26,277 nucleotides of DNA. Source: an uncultured Collinsella sp. Lineage in GTDB: Bacteria > Actinomycetota > Coriobacteriia > Coriobacteriales > Coriobacteriaceae. Where the stretch lies: contig URWM01000001.1 of assembly GCA_900551655.1 (NCBI GenBank), positions 1 through 26,277 of the forward strand, in the 5' to 3' direction. Made by a program: the position numbers and the translations under genes. Below the pieces are notes generated by a model. That model did not search any database. It was given only the letters and a program-made list of their open reading frames with translations, and was not told the origin of the DNA. Each line of letters starts with the position of its first letter. Within the stretch, counting starts at the first letter, position 1. Positions 1 to 7,436 of this stretch are shown piece after piece.

Positions 1-28
1 TGGGCTCGGAGATGTGTATAAGAGACAG
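1..28 (+). other. Nextera/Tn5 adapter remnant (not genomic)
   Basis: The first 28 bases match the 3' part of the Illumina Nextera read-2 transposase adapter and end in the Tn5 mosaic end AGATGTGTATAAGAGACAG. The same adapter occurs inverted at the other end of the window. This is library sequence left on an assembled contig, so the genome starts at about position 29. Confidence 0.97.
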
Positions 29-402
29 TTGTAGATCAGGTACAGCACAAAGTAGTACGGGAAACCAAACGGCGTAGCCACAAAGATGAGCGGCTCGGCG
101 ACCATCATCGGGATTGCCAGCAAGATCCAGAAACGGCGGCGGCCAAAGATACGGCCGATCTTGGTAGCGTAAAAGTTATCGGCCACAAAGCCCATGAGCG
201 GGCACAGAATGGCGTTGAGATAGATGGCGAACGAGCTGATCAACGCAGCCTCGCCTGCGGACAGACCGCACTCCGTGGACAGGAACAGCACCATGTAGCT
301 GTGCGTAAAGGTCAGGGCACCAGAGTTGAGCATGCCGCCCATACCAAAGCCCAAGCGCGTCCAGAATGTGATCTTGCGCTTTTTACCGATCTTGTTAGTC
401 AT
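29..402 (-). CDS. GPH-family sugar (hexuronide) cation symporter, N-terminal part only
   Basis: The frame is open from ATG at 402 to the contig edge, giving about 124 residues of a protein that should be roughly 450-500 long. It begins MTNKIGKKRKITFWTRLGFG. Hydrophobic segments follow, then FVADNFYATKIGRIFGRRRF, which resembles the loop between helices 2 and 3 of the glycoside-pentoside-hexuronide (MelB-like) branch of the major facilitator superfamily. A GAGGGAG ribosome site lies 6 bases before the start. It has its own promoter with the same operators as uxaC, so uptake of a uronate or an oligo-uronide is the likely job. The exact substrate is an inference. The C-terminal part is lost to the contig end. 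Confidence 0.85.
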
Positions 403-481
403 CGAGCTCCCTCTCTTTTCTCGATTGTCTTGGAACAAGACATTGGAGTCCATACCGACGTCTGTCTGCATGCCGTTCAGG

Positions 482-533
482 GTGAACGTTTAGCTAGATT
501 ATGCGCGATTGCTTATAATAGGTGAACGTTCAC
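482..533 (-). promoter_or_regulatory. Promoter and paired LacI-type operators of the transporter gene
   Basis: Read on the minus strand, a -35-like TTCACC (plus positions 521-526) is followed after 17 bases by CATAAT (498-503). The -35 is part of the perfect palindrome GTGAACGTTCAC (522-533). The predicted start site falls in a second, half-degenerate copy GTGAACGTTTAG (482-493). Operator centres are 40 bp apart. The layout matches the uxaC promoter, so the local LacI-family protein is the expected repressor. Confidence 0.72.
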
Positions 534-547
534 TTGTATATTATCCT

Positions 548-575
548 TGAACGGTCGTTTTTTGCCGTTAAACGG
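548..575 (-). promoter_or_regulatory. Conserved 28-bp element upstream of the transporter promoter
   Basis: The element begins TGAACGGTCG and ends AACGG, with a T-rich centre. It is identical at 24 of 28 positions to 5497-5524 upstream of uxaC, and it lies at almost the same distance from the -35 operator (26 versus 27 bp). It contains imperfect inverted half sites related to the operator (GAACGG / CCGTTAAACGG). It may be a weak third operator or an activator site. Confidence 0.55.
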
Positions 576-641
576 ACATCTGACTTGAAAAAAATCACGA
601 TTACATGGGTATTGAGTGGGTTTAAATTTGAGGTCGATTAG

Positions 642-653
642 GTGAACGTTTAT
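642..653. promoter_or_regulatory. Isolated operator-like site
   Basis: GTGAACGTTTAT is a copy of the palindrome with one good half. It lies 120 bp upstream of the transporter's -35 operator and beyond the uxaA terminator. It could be an auxiliary operator for looping or a decayed site. No promoter was recognised next to it. Confidence 0.4.
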
Positions 654-708
654 TGTTTTCGCCGCTCCCGTACCCTCAGGAAGACACGCCCGAACAGACA
701 GAACAAAC

Positions 709-742
709 ATGGCCCCGCCGGGAACACTCCCGACGGGGCCAT
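709..742 (-). terminator. Stem-loop downstream of uxaA
   Basis: ATGGCCCCG.CGGG pairs with CCCG.CGGGGCCAT, with one mismatch and a short loop. It starts 34 bases after the uxaA stop. On the minus strand it is followed by GTTTGTTCTG, a weak T-tract. It is the probable end of the uxaCBA transcript. Confidence 0.65.
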
Positions 743-775
743 GGTCAATAGCGCCCTATGCGAACCCATTTACCG

Positions 776-2260
776 CTACAGGCAGACGCCATCCTTCCAA
801 ATGCTGATCTCGTGGCAGCTGCGACGCTCGGCACTCGTAAGCTTGCCGCTCGCCGTTTCTAGCACCAGCTGGTACAGGTCGTGGGCAGCCTCGTCGAGTG
901 TACGCTCGCCCGTGGCGACCACGCCGGCGTTAAAGTCCATCCAGTTGGCCTTGTGGTCGCACAGACGCTGGTTGGTGAACACCTTGAGGGTAGGCGCCGG
1001 TGCGCCAAACGGCGTGCCGCGGCCGGTCGAGAACAGGATTACGTGGCAGCCGGCAGCCGTCAGGGCCGTGGTGGATACCATGTCGTTGCCCGGACCGCAC
1101 AGCATGTTCAGGCCATGCTTGGTAGCCTGACCGGCATACGGCAGTACGTCGACGATGGGGGCAGATCCGCCCTTTTGCACGCAGCCGCAGCTCTTGTCCT
1201 CGAGCGTGGTAATGCCGCCGTCCTTGTTGCCGGGGCTCGGGTTCTCATAGACGACCTCGCCGTGGCTGATAAAGTAGTCCTTAAAGCCGTTGAGCATGTC
1301 GGCAGCTGCGTTAAAGACGTCCTTGCTCTCACAGCGATCGAGCAGAATGCTCTCCGCGCCAAACATCTCGGGAACCTCGGTGAGCACCGACGTGCCGCCG
1401 CGGGCGACAACCATATCGCTCACGCGACCGATCGTGGGGTTGGCGGTAATGCCCGAAAGACCGTCAGAGCCGCCGCACTTAAGGCCAATGACCAGCTCGG
1501 AGGCAGGAATGGGCTCACGCTTGGCCTGCTTGGCCAGGTCGGCAAGCTCGGACAGGATCTTGTGACCCTCGACCTGCTCGTCGGCTACATCCTGGCAGGC
1601 GAGGAATCGAACGCGCTCGTGATCGAAGTCACCGAGCTCGTCGAGCACCTGCTGGTGCGTGCAGTTTTCACAACCGAGCGATAGGAACAGCACACCCGCA
1701 GCGTTTGCGTGACGCGAAAGCGCCACCAGCAGACGGCGTGTCTGGGCGTGGTCGGCGCCGGTCTGGGAACAGCCAAAGGGATGCGGGAAGTAGTAAACGC
1801 CCTCCAGCGAACCCTCGACCAGATCCTGAGCCTGCTCGCACATGGCGCGCGCGACCTCGTTGACGCAGCCGACCGTGGGGATAATCCACAGCTCGTTGCG
1901 CGTGGCGGCGCGACCGTCGGCGCGACGGAAGCCCATAAAGGTCTCGGGCTCAACGGGATCCACGACCGGGTGCGTGGGGTTGTACGTGTACTCGACCTCA
2001 CCCGAAAGGTTGGTCTTCACATTATGCGTGTGGAGCCATTGGCCGGGCTGGATGTCGCCCGTCACGTGCCCGATGGGCAGACCGTACTTGATGACGTCCT
2101 CCCCTGCGGCAATCGTGCGCACGGCCATCTTGTGGCCCTGCGGGATATCCTCCACGGCCACGACCTCGCCCACGCCGGGGACCGCGACGGCGGTACCCTT
2201 GGCGAGCGGCGACAGGGCAACGATCACGTTGTCAGCCGGATTGATCTGGATAGTGTTCAT
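776..2260 (-). CDS. uxaA: Altronate dehydratase
   Basis: UxaA dehydrates D-altronate to 2-keto-3-deoxygluconate, the last specific step of galacturonate breakdown before KDG kinase. The 494 residues match a full-length family member. An N-terminal SAF domain (about 1-95) is followed by a GD/AH-type dehydratase body carrying the Cys-rich iron-binding motifs FGCSQTGADHAQT (about 170), LGCENCTHQQ (about 196) and GLKCGGSDGLSG (about 260). The gene is third after uxaC and uxaB. A hairpin lies in the 78-bp gap after uxaB, and the ribosome site is weak (TTAGGA about 9 bases before ATG), which suggests lower expression than the genes upstream. No kduD, uxuA or KDG kinase gene is in the window. Confidence 0.95.
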   Translation of the reverse strand: MNTIQINPADNVIVALSPLAKGTAVAVPGVGEVVAVEDIPQGHKMAVRTIAAGEDVIKYGLPIGHVTGDIQPGQWLHTHNVKTNLSGEVEYTYNPTHPVVDPVEPETFMGFRRADGRAATRNELWIIPTVGCVNEVARAMCEQAQDLVEGSLEGVYYFPHPFGCSQTGADHAQTRRLLVALSRHANAAGVLFLSLGCENCTHQQVLDELGDFDHERVRFLACQDVADEQVEGHKILSELADLAKQAKREPIPASELVIGLKCGGSDGLSGITANPTIGRVSDMVVARGGTSVLTEVPEMFGAESILLDRCESKDVFNAAADMLNGFKDYFISHGEVVYENPSPGNKDGGITTLEDKSCGCVQKGGSAPIVDVLPYAGQATKHGLNMLCGPGNDMVSTTALTAAGCHVILFSTGRGTPFGAPAPTLKVFTNQRLCDHKANWMDFNAGVVATGERTLDEAAHDLYQLVLETASGKLTSAERRSCHEISIWKDGVCL

Positions 2261-2302
2261 TACAAAGAGTCCTAACCCTACAGGTTGAGCAAAAATCGAG
2301 CG

Positions 2303-2328
2303 GCGCCCGCCAGTTGCCCGGCGGGCGC
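2303..2328 (-). terminator. Intercistronic hairpin between uxaB and uxaA
   Basis: A 9-bp perfect stem GCGCCCGCC/GGCGGGCGC with an 8-base loop lies just after uxaB. On the minus strand CGCTCGATTTTTG follows. It resembles an intrinsic terminator with a displaced T-tract and may act as a partial terminator or a 3'-end stabiliser within the operon. Confidence 0.55.
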
Positions 2329-2338
2329 ACAGAAGGAT

Positions 2339-3853
2339 TTAGGCCTGGGCGTTGGCAAATGCCTGCTTGGCGCCCTCGGCGCGCACAACGGCAAGCGCGT
2401 TGACGACAAACTCCTCAAGGCCGGCGATCTGCGTAAGGTCCTCGCCCCACATCTGCTCGTTGCTGAGCACGTCGTGCACCAGCTCGGCATCGTCTGCACC
2501 GGCGTGGGCGGCGTAGAAATCGAGCACGAAGGCATCGTCCTGAGCGGTGTACTCGGTGCCGTCGGCGCGGCGCAGGTGCAGGCCGTCACCCTCGCGAGCA
2601 ACGAGCTCCTGCGTATAGAAGGCAATGAGCGTAGCGAGGCTCGTCGACAGGCACTTGGGCAGGTTGCCGGTCTCGGCAACATAGTCCTTGAGCGTGGGCA
2701 GGTCGCGAGCACGCCATTTGGCGGTTGAGTTGAGGCAAATGGAGAGCAGCGCGTGGTCGATAAACGGGTTGTCGAAGCGGTTCTCGACGGCGGCGGCAAA
2801 GGCCTTGCAGTCCTCGACATCCAGATCGGCGGCAAGCGTCGGGATGACCTCGTCGTAGAGCATGGTGTTCATGAAGCCACGGACGGTCTCGTCGTGCATG
2901 CAATCGCGCACGATGTCAAAGCCGGCAACCCAGGAGCCCGGAACAAAGGCAGTGTGGGCGCCGTTGAGGATGCGGACCTTGCGCTTCTTGTACGGGGTGA
3001 CATCGGGGGTCACAAAGACGCCCGGCAGGCCGGCCTTCACGAAGGGCAGACGCTCCTTGAGCGACTCATCGCCCTGGATGCCCCACATCTGGAAGGGCTC
3101 GCGCACGGCCAGGAAAGGATCCTCGTAGCCCAGGCGCTCGGCCACGGCAGCGGCCTCCTTGGGGTCGCGGATGCGGCCGGGGACGATAGTGTCGACGAGC
3201 GTGGTGCAGACGGTGCAGTCGTTGGCCATCCACTGCGCAAACTCGTCCTCCCAGCCCCAGTCGCTCACGTACTGGTTCATGATGCGCAGCAGCTCCTCGC
3301 CGTTGTGATCGATGAGTTCGCAGGCGAGCACGATGACGCCCGGCTTGCCGGCGGCCCAGCGGGTGTGGAGCACCTGGGCAAGCTTAGCGGGGAAGCTCGC
3401 GGGCGGCATGTCGTCGGCCTTGCAGGACGGATCGTAGGCAATGCCAGCCTCGGTGGTGTTGGAGACGATAATCTCCAAATCGTCGGAGACGGCGACCTCC
3501 ATCATGGCGCGGTAGTCGTCCTCACGATACGGATTGAGGCAGCGGCTGCAGGCGCTGATCACACGGGACTCGTCGACCGTGTTGCCGTTCTCCTTGCCGC
3601 GCACCAGCACGGTGTACAGGTCGTCCTGGGCATTGATGCCATCGGCAAAGCCAAAGGCGCCACTGATGGGCTGTACCATGACAACCTTGCCGTTCCAGCC
3701 GGTTGCCTCGTTGCCCATGTCAAAGAAGCGGTCGACGAAGGCGCGCAGGAAATTGCCCTCGCCAAACTGCAGAACCTTCTCGGGCGCGTCCTTGGGCAGC
3801 AGGTAGCCCTTGTAGCCAATCTTCTCGAGCGTCTCGTAGCTGATGTTCTCCAT
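2339..3853 (-). CDS. uxaB: Tagaturonate reductase (altronate oxidoreductase)
   Basis: UxaB reduces D-tagaturonate to D-altronate with NADH, between UxaC and UxaA. The protein has 504 residues and belongs to the mannitol dehydrogenase/long-chain polyol dehydrogenase family. The N-terminal nucleotide-binding region includes QFGEGNFLRAFVDRFFD (about 29-45). The catalytic signature KKRKVRILNGAHTAFVPG (about 290-307) contains the family's Lys, Asn and His. An AAGGAG ribosome site lies 8 bases before ATG. The gene sits 96 bp downstream of uxaC. Fructuronate reductase (UxuB) is the closest alternative, but linkage to uxaA and uxaC and the length favour UxaB. Confidence 0.92.
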   Translation of the reverse strand: MENISYETLEKIGYKGYLLPKDAPEKVLQFGEGNFLRAFVDRFFDMGNEATGWNGKVVMVQPISGAFGFADGINAQDDLYTVLVRGKENGNTVDESRVISACSRCLNPYREDDYRAMMEVAVSDDLEIIVSNTTEAGIAYDPSCKADDMPPASFPAKLAQVLHTRWAAGKPGVIVLACELIDHNGEELLRIMNQYVSDWGWEDEFAQWMANDCTVCTTLVDTIVPGRIRDPKEAAAVAERLGYEDPFLAVREPFQMWGIQGDESLKERLPFVKAGLPGVFVTPDVTPYKKRKVRILNGAHTAFVPGSWVAGFDIVRDCMHDETVRGFMNTMLYDEVIPTLAADLDVEDCKAFAAAVENRFDNPFIDHALLSICLNSTAKWRARDLPTLKDYVAETGNLPKCLSTSLATLIAFYTQELVAREGDGLHLRRADGTEYTAQDDAFVLDFYAAHAGADDAELVHDVLSNEQMWGEDLTQIAGLEEFVVNALAVVRAEGAKQAFANAQA

Positions 3854-3894
3854 CGATGTCTCTCCTTAGATTGCTGTTAGCGTGCAGGCAAAAC

Positions 3895-3924
3895 GGGGGC
3901 GCCGCGTGTGGCAACGGCGCTCCC
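3895..3924 (-). terminator. Intercistronic hairpin between uxaC and uxaB
   Basis: A 10-bp stem with one G-T pair (GGGGGCGCCG with CGGCGCTCCC) and a 10-base loop lies in the gap between the two genes. No T-tract follows on the minus strand, so an RNA-stability or processing role is more likely than full termination. Confidence 0.4.
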
Positions 3925-3949
3925 GAGTTCGGTGTGGTTCGATGCGGGT

Positions 3950-5377
3950 TTAGGCCTCGACGGTATCCAGGTCAAAGCCAAAGTAGCGGACCGCGTTGTT
4001 GTAGCTGATGTCGCGCACGATGGCTCCCAGCAGCTCCATGTCGGCCGGATACTTGCCCTGCTCGACCCACTCGCCGATCACGCCGCACAGCACGCGACGG
4101 AAGTACTCGTGACGCGGGTAGGACAGGAAGGAGCGGGAATCGGTAAGCATGCCCACAAAGTTGCCCAGCACGCCCTCGTTAGCCAGAGCCGTGAGCTGCT
4201 CGCGCATACCAACCTCGTTGTCGTTGAACCACCAGGCAGAGCCGTTCTGGATCTTGCCGGCGGTCGGAGCCTCCTGGAAGCAGCCCATCACGGTATCGAT
4301 CATGGTGTTGTCGATGGGGTTCAGGCTGTACAGGATGGTCTTGGGCAGACCCGTGGACTCCTGGATGGAGTTGAGGAAATCGGCCAGCTGGTCGGACGGC
4401 GTGTAGTTGGAGATGCAGTCGTAGCCGGTGTCGGGACCGAGCTTGGCGAACATAGCGCGGTTGTTGTCACGCTTGCAGCCAAAGTGCAGCTGCATGGCCC
4501 AGCCAAGGCGGACATACTCGCCGGCGACAAACTGCATAAAGGCCGTCTTGTACTTGAGGACCTCGTCCTCGGCAAGCGGCTCGGCGGCAAGGCCCTTGGC
4601 AAAGATAGTCTCGATCTCGTCGGCGGTAGCCGGAACGTACATAACGTAGTCGAGCGCGTGGTCGGAAGCGCGGCAGCCCAGCTCGTGGGCAACGTCGTAG
4701 CGCTTGGAGATGGCAGCCTTCATGCCCTCGAAGTCGCTGATCTCAACGCCAGCAACCTCGGAGAGATGCTTGCAGTAGTCGGCGAACTCCTGGCCACGCT
4801 CGATGCGCAGGGCGGCATCGGGGCGCATGGCGGGAACGACCTGAACGTCAAAACTGTCGTCGGCGGCAATCTTCTTGTGCCACTCAAAGCTGTCGGCGGG
4901 GTCGTCGGTGGTGCAGATCATGCGGACGTTGGACTGCTTGATCAGGTTGCGGCAGGTAAAGCTGGCCTCAGCGAGCTTGGCGTTGGCAAGGTCCCAGACC
5001 TCCTGAGCGGTTTTGCCGTTCAGGACGCCCTCGTAGCCAAAGTAACGCTTAAGCTCCAGGTGGCTCCACTCAAAGACGGGGTTGCCCACGCAACGGCCCA
5101 GGGTCTCGGCCCACTTCTGGAACTTCTCGCGAGCAGGGGCATCGCCGGTAATGAAGCGCTCGTCGACGCCGTTGGCACGCATCAGGCGCCACTTGTAGTG
5201 GTCACCGCCCAGCCAAACCTCGGTGATGTTCTCAAAACGCTTGTCGTCCCAGATCTCCTTGGGAGAAATGTGGCAGTGGTAGTCAACGATGGGCATACCC
5301 TCGGCAAAGTTGTGGAACAGCTCCTCGCCGGTTTTGGTGCTCAGCAGGAAATCCTGATCGTCCATGAAGTTTTTCAT
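3950..5377 (-). CDS. uxaC: Glucuronate/galacturonate isomerase
   Basis: UxaC isomerises D-galacturonate to tagaturonate and D-glucuronate to fructuronate. The start is taken at ATG 5377 (MKNFMDDQDFLL), because it lies 8 bases after AAAGGGG and aligns with the usual family N-terminus. A possible GTG at 5443 lies inside the operator and is not credible. The 475 residues include VDYHCHISPKEI (about 30-41), whose HxH is the amidohydrolase-fold metal site, and the family signature GGDHYKWRLMRANGVDE (about 57-73). It is first in the uxaCBA operon and directly behind a promoter with two operators. In this operon order the isomerase feeds UxaB and then UxaA. Confidence 0.96.
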   Translation of the reverse strand: MKNFMDDQDFLLSTKTGEELFHNFAEGMPIVDYHCHISPKEIWDDKRFENITEVWLGGDHYKWRLMRANGVDERFITGDAPAREKFQKWAETLGRCVGNPVFEWSHLELKRYFGYEGVLNGKTAQEVWDLANAKLAEASFTCRNLIKQSNVRMICTTDDPADSFEWHKKIAADDSFDVQVVPAMRPDAALRIERGQEFADYCKHLSEVAGVEISDFEGMKAAISKRYDVAHELGCRASDHALDYVMYVPATADEIETIFAKGLAAEPLAEDEVLKYKTAFMQFVAGEYVRLGWAMQLHFGCKRDNNRAMFAKLGPDTGYDCISNYTPSDQLADFLNSIQESTGLPKTILYSLNPIDNTMIDTVMGCFQEAPTAGKIQNGSAWWFNDNEVGMREQLTALANEGVLGNFVGMLTDSRSFLSYPRHEYFRRVLCGVIGEWVEQGKYPADMELLGAIVRDISYNNAVRYFGFDLDTVEA

Positions 5378-5431
5378 CAAACAACCCCTTTGTTGGCGGA
5401 GCGGGCGCACAATGCGCTCGTTATCCTCTAG

Positions 5432-5481
5432 GTGAACGTTCACTATACTAATTCATTGCGACTTAAAAGGTGAACGTTCAC
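5432..5481 (-). promoter_or_regulatory. uxaCBA promoter with two palindromic operators
   Basis: Two perfect GTGAACGTTCAC palindromes lie at 5432-5443 and 5470-5481; the upstream one extends to the 16-bp AGGTGAACGTTCACCT. On the minus strand the -35 TTCACC (5469-5474) is inside the upstream operator. The -10 TAGTAT (5445-5450) follows after 18 bases, and the start site falls in the downstream operator. Centres are 38 bp apart. The CG-centred palindrome is typical of LacI-family operators, so repression by the protein at 5837-6916 is the natural model. Confidence 0.8.
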
Positions 5482-5496
5482 CTAACCACCATGGGG

Positions 5497-5524
5497 TGAA
5501 CGGTCGATTTTGCCCGTTCAACGG
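5497..5524 (-). promoter_or_regulatory. Conserved 28-bp element upstream of the uxaC promoter
   Basis: This is the partner of the element at 548-575, with 24 of 28 identical positions. It runs from TGAACGGTCG to CCCGTTCAACGG and begins 27 bp beyond the start of the -35 operator. It includes the near-palindrome CCGTTCAACGG. Presence at both promoters and nowhere else noticed in the window points to a specific regulatory role. Confidence 0.55.
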
Positions 5525-5615
5525 TTACTGGAGCCGTGACTTGTATGTATTGCGAATTGGCAGGCGTCCCCGAATACCGAACTTGAGCGCTTTGGCCAGG
5601 TGGGTCATGTTCCGC

Positions 5616-5640
5616 CGTGCATTTTTGGGAGTATTCAGCA
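5616..5640 (+). repeat. 25-bp interspersed repeat, copy 1
   Basis: The sequence starts CGTGCATTTTTG and ends GAGTATTCAGCA. It is one of four 25-bp copies in the window. It faces copy 2 (5784-5808) in inverted orientation, with the lacI terminator hairpin between them. Confidence 0.75.
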
Positions 5641-5707
5641 TCGGAGCGCACCGCGCACCGTCTTCGAAGCCCTATCTGATGCTCATATTGCGCCCAATCG
5701 GCATAAA

Positions 5708-5748
5708 TAAGTGCCCCCGATGGCGAATTACGCCATCGGGGGCACTTA
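5708..5748 (-). terminator. Intrinsic terminator downstream of lacI
   Basis: An 18-bp perfect stem (TAAGTGCCCCCGATGGCG and its complement) carries a 5-base loop. On the minus strand TTATTTATG follows. It lies 88 bases after the stop of the LacI-family gene and insulates it from uxaC. The stem is strong in both directions. Confidence 0.85.
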
Positions 5749-5783
5749 AAACAGTCGTCCTAGCCTCTTTCGGGACACGCCAT

Positions 5784-5808
5784 TGCTGAATACTCCAAAA
5801 AATGCACG
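5784..5808 (-). repeat. 25-bp interspersed repeat, copy 2
   Basis: On the minus strand it starts CGTGCATTTTTTG and ends GAGTATTCAGCA. It differs from copy 1 at one position. It lies 28 bp after the lacI stop. Confidence 0.75.
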
Positions 5809-5836
5809 TCGCAAGAGGGGGTACCTGACTAAACGG

Positions 5837-6916
5837 CTAAATTCCCGCAAGCTCGCAGTAGCGGTCGACGTTGCTGGCAAACACCATCTCCACAGCACCC
5901 TTCTGCACGGGCTCCGCCGGAGTTTTACCCCACAGCAGATACTCGCCCAAGGTCTTGGCGCCACGGTAGGCCAGGCTCACCGGGTCCTTATAGACAATAT
6001 TGGTAAAGATGCCACGGCGCAAGGCCAAGGCGCTCTCGGGGAACAGGTCGTTTCCGATTACCATGACCTTGCCGGCCTTGCCGCTTGAAACAAGCGCGTC
6101 GGCGACTACCTCGGAACCAACGGCAAAAACGCTACAGATGAGCTCGGGAGCATCCGGCGCACTCAAGCGCTGCTCAAGCTCGCGCTCGAGCTGTTTGACT
6201 TGCGCATGGGCGCCGGCAAGGTCCTCAACCCGCCATGGAATATCGTGCTCGCGCAGGTAATTATGAAAGGCGCGGGCGGTCAGGTAGTGTGAATCGGTAT
6301 AGGGGTCGCCCGCCAACAGGAGCACGTGGGCGTCAGCCCCAGAAGCGTGGACCAGGTTAGCCGCCTGCTCTGCCATAAGGCTGCCCGCCGCGGAATAGTC
6401 CGCCAGACTGGCACCCAGGCGATCGAGGTGCGGTCGGTCGCCGTCGACGAGCTCAATCGCCACGCCCGCCTCGGCAATCTGCCTCAAGAGCTCGGTCGCG
6501 CGGTCATCGCCCGGAACATAGGCAAGCAGACCATCAATCTTCTCGCCTACCTGCAGACGCTCATCGATCTGCTCGAGCGCATCGGCGTAGCCGCCCACGC
6601 CAAATTCTACGCGTTCAACCGTAATGCCCTGATCGATGACCTCCTGCTCAAAGCGGTTGCAGCCTTCCCAAAGGTAACGGAAAAAGTACGCCCCCTCGCG
6701 CGATGCGCGGGGCAGGCAAAACACCAGGTTGATATCCTTGCGGCGCAGGCTCGAGGCACTCGTATTACGATGGTAACCCATGGCCTCGGCCTTAGCATTC
6801 ACCTTGGAGCGCACGGATTCGCTCACGCCGGCCTTACCCGTCAGGGCCTTGTGCACGGTATTGATGGAAACGCCAAGCTCGGCGGCTATGTCCTTCATGG
6901 TTACGCGAGCGCTCAT
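5837..6916 (-). CDS. LacI-family transcriptional regulator, probable uxa repressor
   Basis: The 359-residue protein starts MSARVTMKDIAAELGVSINT, a LacI-type helix-turn-helix (residues 6-25) followed by the hinge region up to about residue 60. A periplasmic-binding-protein-like effector domain makes up the rest. The recognition helix reads SINTVHKALTG, with His-Lys where most members have Ser-Arg. GGAG lies 8 bases before ATG. The gene sits upstream of uxaCBA, on the same strand but separated by a terminator. The CG-centred palindromes at both uronate promoters are of the kind this family binds. No such palindrome was seen in front of lacI itself, so autoregulation is not supported. The effector is unknown; a uronate or keto-uronate is an inference from context. 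Confidence 0.9.
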   Translation of the reverse strand: MSARVTMKDIAAELGVSINTVHKALTGKAGVSESVRSKVNAKAEAMGYHRNTSASSLRRKDINLVFCLPRASREGAYFFRYLWEGCNRFEQEVIDQGITVERVEFGVGGYADALEQIDERLQVGEKIDGLLAYVPGDDRATELLRQIAEAGVAIELVDGDRPHLDRLGASLADYSAAGSLMAEQAANLVHASGADAHVLLLAGDPYTDSHYLTARAFHNYLREHDIPWRVEDLAGAHAQVKQLERELEQRLSAPDAPELICSVFAVGSEVVADALVSSGKAGKVMVIGNDLFPESALALRRGIFTNIVYKDPVSLAYRGAKTLGEYLLWGKTPAEPVQKGAVEMVFASNVDRYCELAGI

Positions 6917-7013
6917 GGGGTTACTCCGTTATAGATAAGTTGCCAATTAACAGTACAGGTAACGATACCCCAAAATCACTCTACAACTCGCCGCGCTCGC
7001 CCCCAAATGTGCA

Positions 7014-7047
7014 AAGCGCCCCGCGAACGGATGCTCGCGAGGCGCTT
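7014..7047 (-). terminator. Terminator downstream of the FeoB-associated gene
   Basis: AAGCGCC.CGCGA pairs with TCGCG.GGCGCTT around an 8-base loop, with one internal mismatch. GCTTTGCACATTTGG follows on the minus strand. It begins 13 bases after the stop of the small Cys-rich gene. Confidence 0.75.
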
Positions 7048-7060
7048 GGATGCCTAGACC

Positions 7061-7261
7061 TTATTTAATACCGCGGCCCAGGTCTTCGGCGATTTTGTCC
7101 ACGCCCTTAAGTGCGGCGCACGTCTTTTTGTTGGAGCAATGCCCCGTGCAAACGCCACCCTGAGCGCAGTCGGCACAGGTGCCCTTGCGGTAGATGCGCA
7201 CACATACCGCGACAAACGCAATACCGATAACAGCCAGTACAACAATATCGATAGGTGCCAT
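7061..7261 (-). CDS. FeoB-associated Cys-rich membrane protein
   Basis: The 66-residue protein has one N-terminal transmembrane helix (about 4-21, IDIVVLAVIGIAFVAVCV). A short basic stretch (RIYRKG) follows, then a Cys cluster C-x2-C-x5-C-x3-C-x5-C (residues 29-47). This is the layout of the small proteins found next to feoB in many Gram-positive bacteria. Their role is unproven, but metal binding at the pore exit is often proposed. A strong GAGGAGG ribosome site lies about 6 bases before ATG. It lies 175 bp downstream of feoB, behind a terminator, so it is expressed by read-through or from its own promoter. Confidence 0.88.
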   Translation of the reverse strand: MAPIDIVVLAVIGIAFVAVCVRIYRKGTCADCAQGGVCTGHCSNKKTCAALKGVDKIAEDLGRGIK

Positions 7262-7378
7262 AGCAAGCCTCCTCTAGTTAACCATCACTTACTTTACCCC
7301 ATTCTCCATCTACCAAAAAGGGACAGGTTTATTTTGGTCGGTTTTATCTGCGGAAACGCCACATCTCCCCCACCAAAA

Positions 7379-7407
7379 AGCCCGAGTGTCGCTGGGACAC
7401 CCGGGCT
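7379..7407 (-). terminator. Intrinsic terminator downstream of feoB
   Basis: AGCCCG.GTGTC pairs with GACAC.CGGGCT around a 5-base loop. On the minus strand the stem is followed directly by TTTTTGGTG. It lies 29 bases after the feoB stop. Confidence 0.85.
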
Positions 7408-7436
7408 CGTGGAAAGGGGTTAATCCTTATTCGGAC

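Noticed and set aside
5496..5789. A 97-codon plus-strand frame between uxaC and lacI
   Set aside because: It runs through the uxa upstream element, a 25-bp repeat and the perfect lacI terminator, and it has no family similarity.
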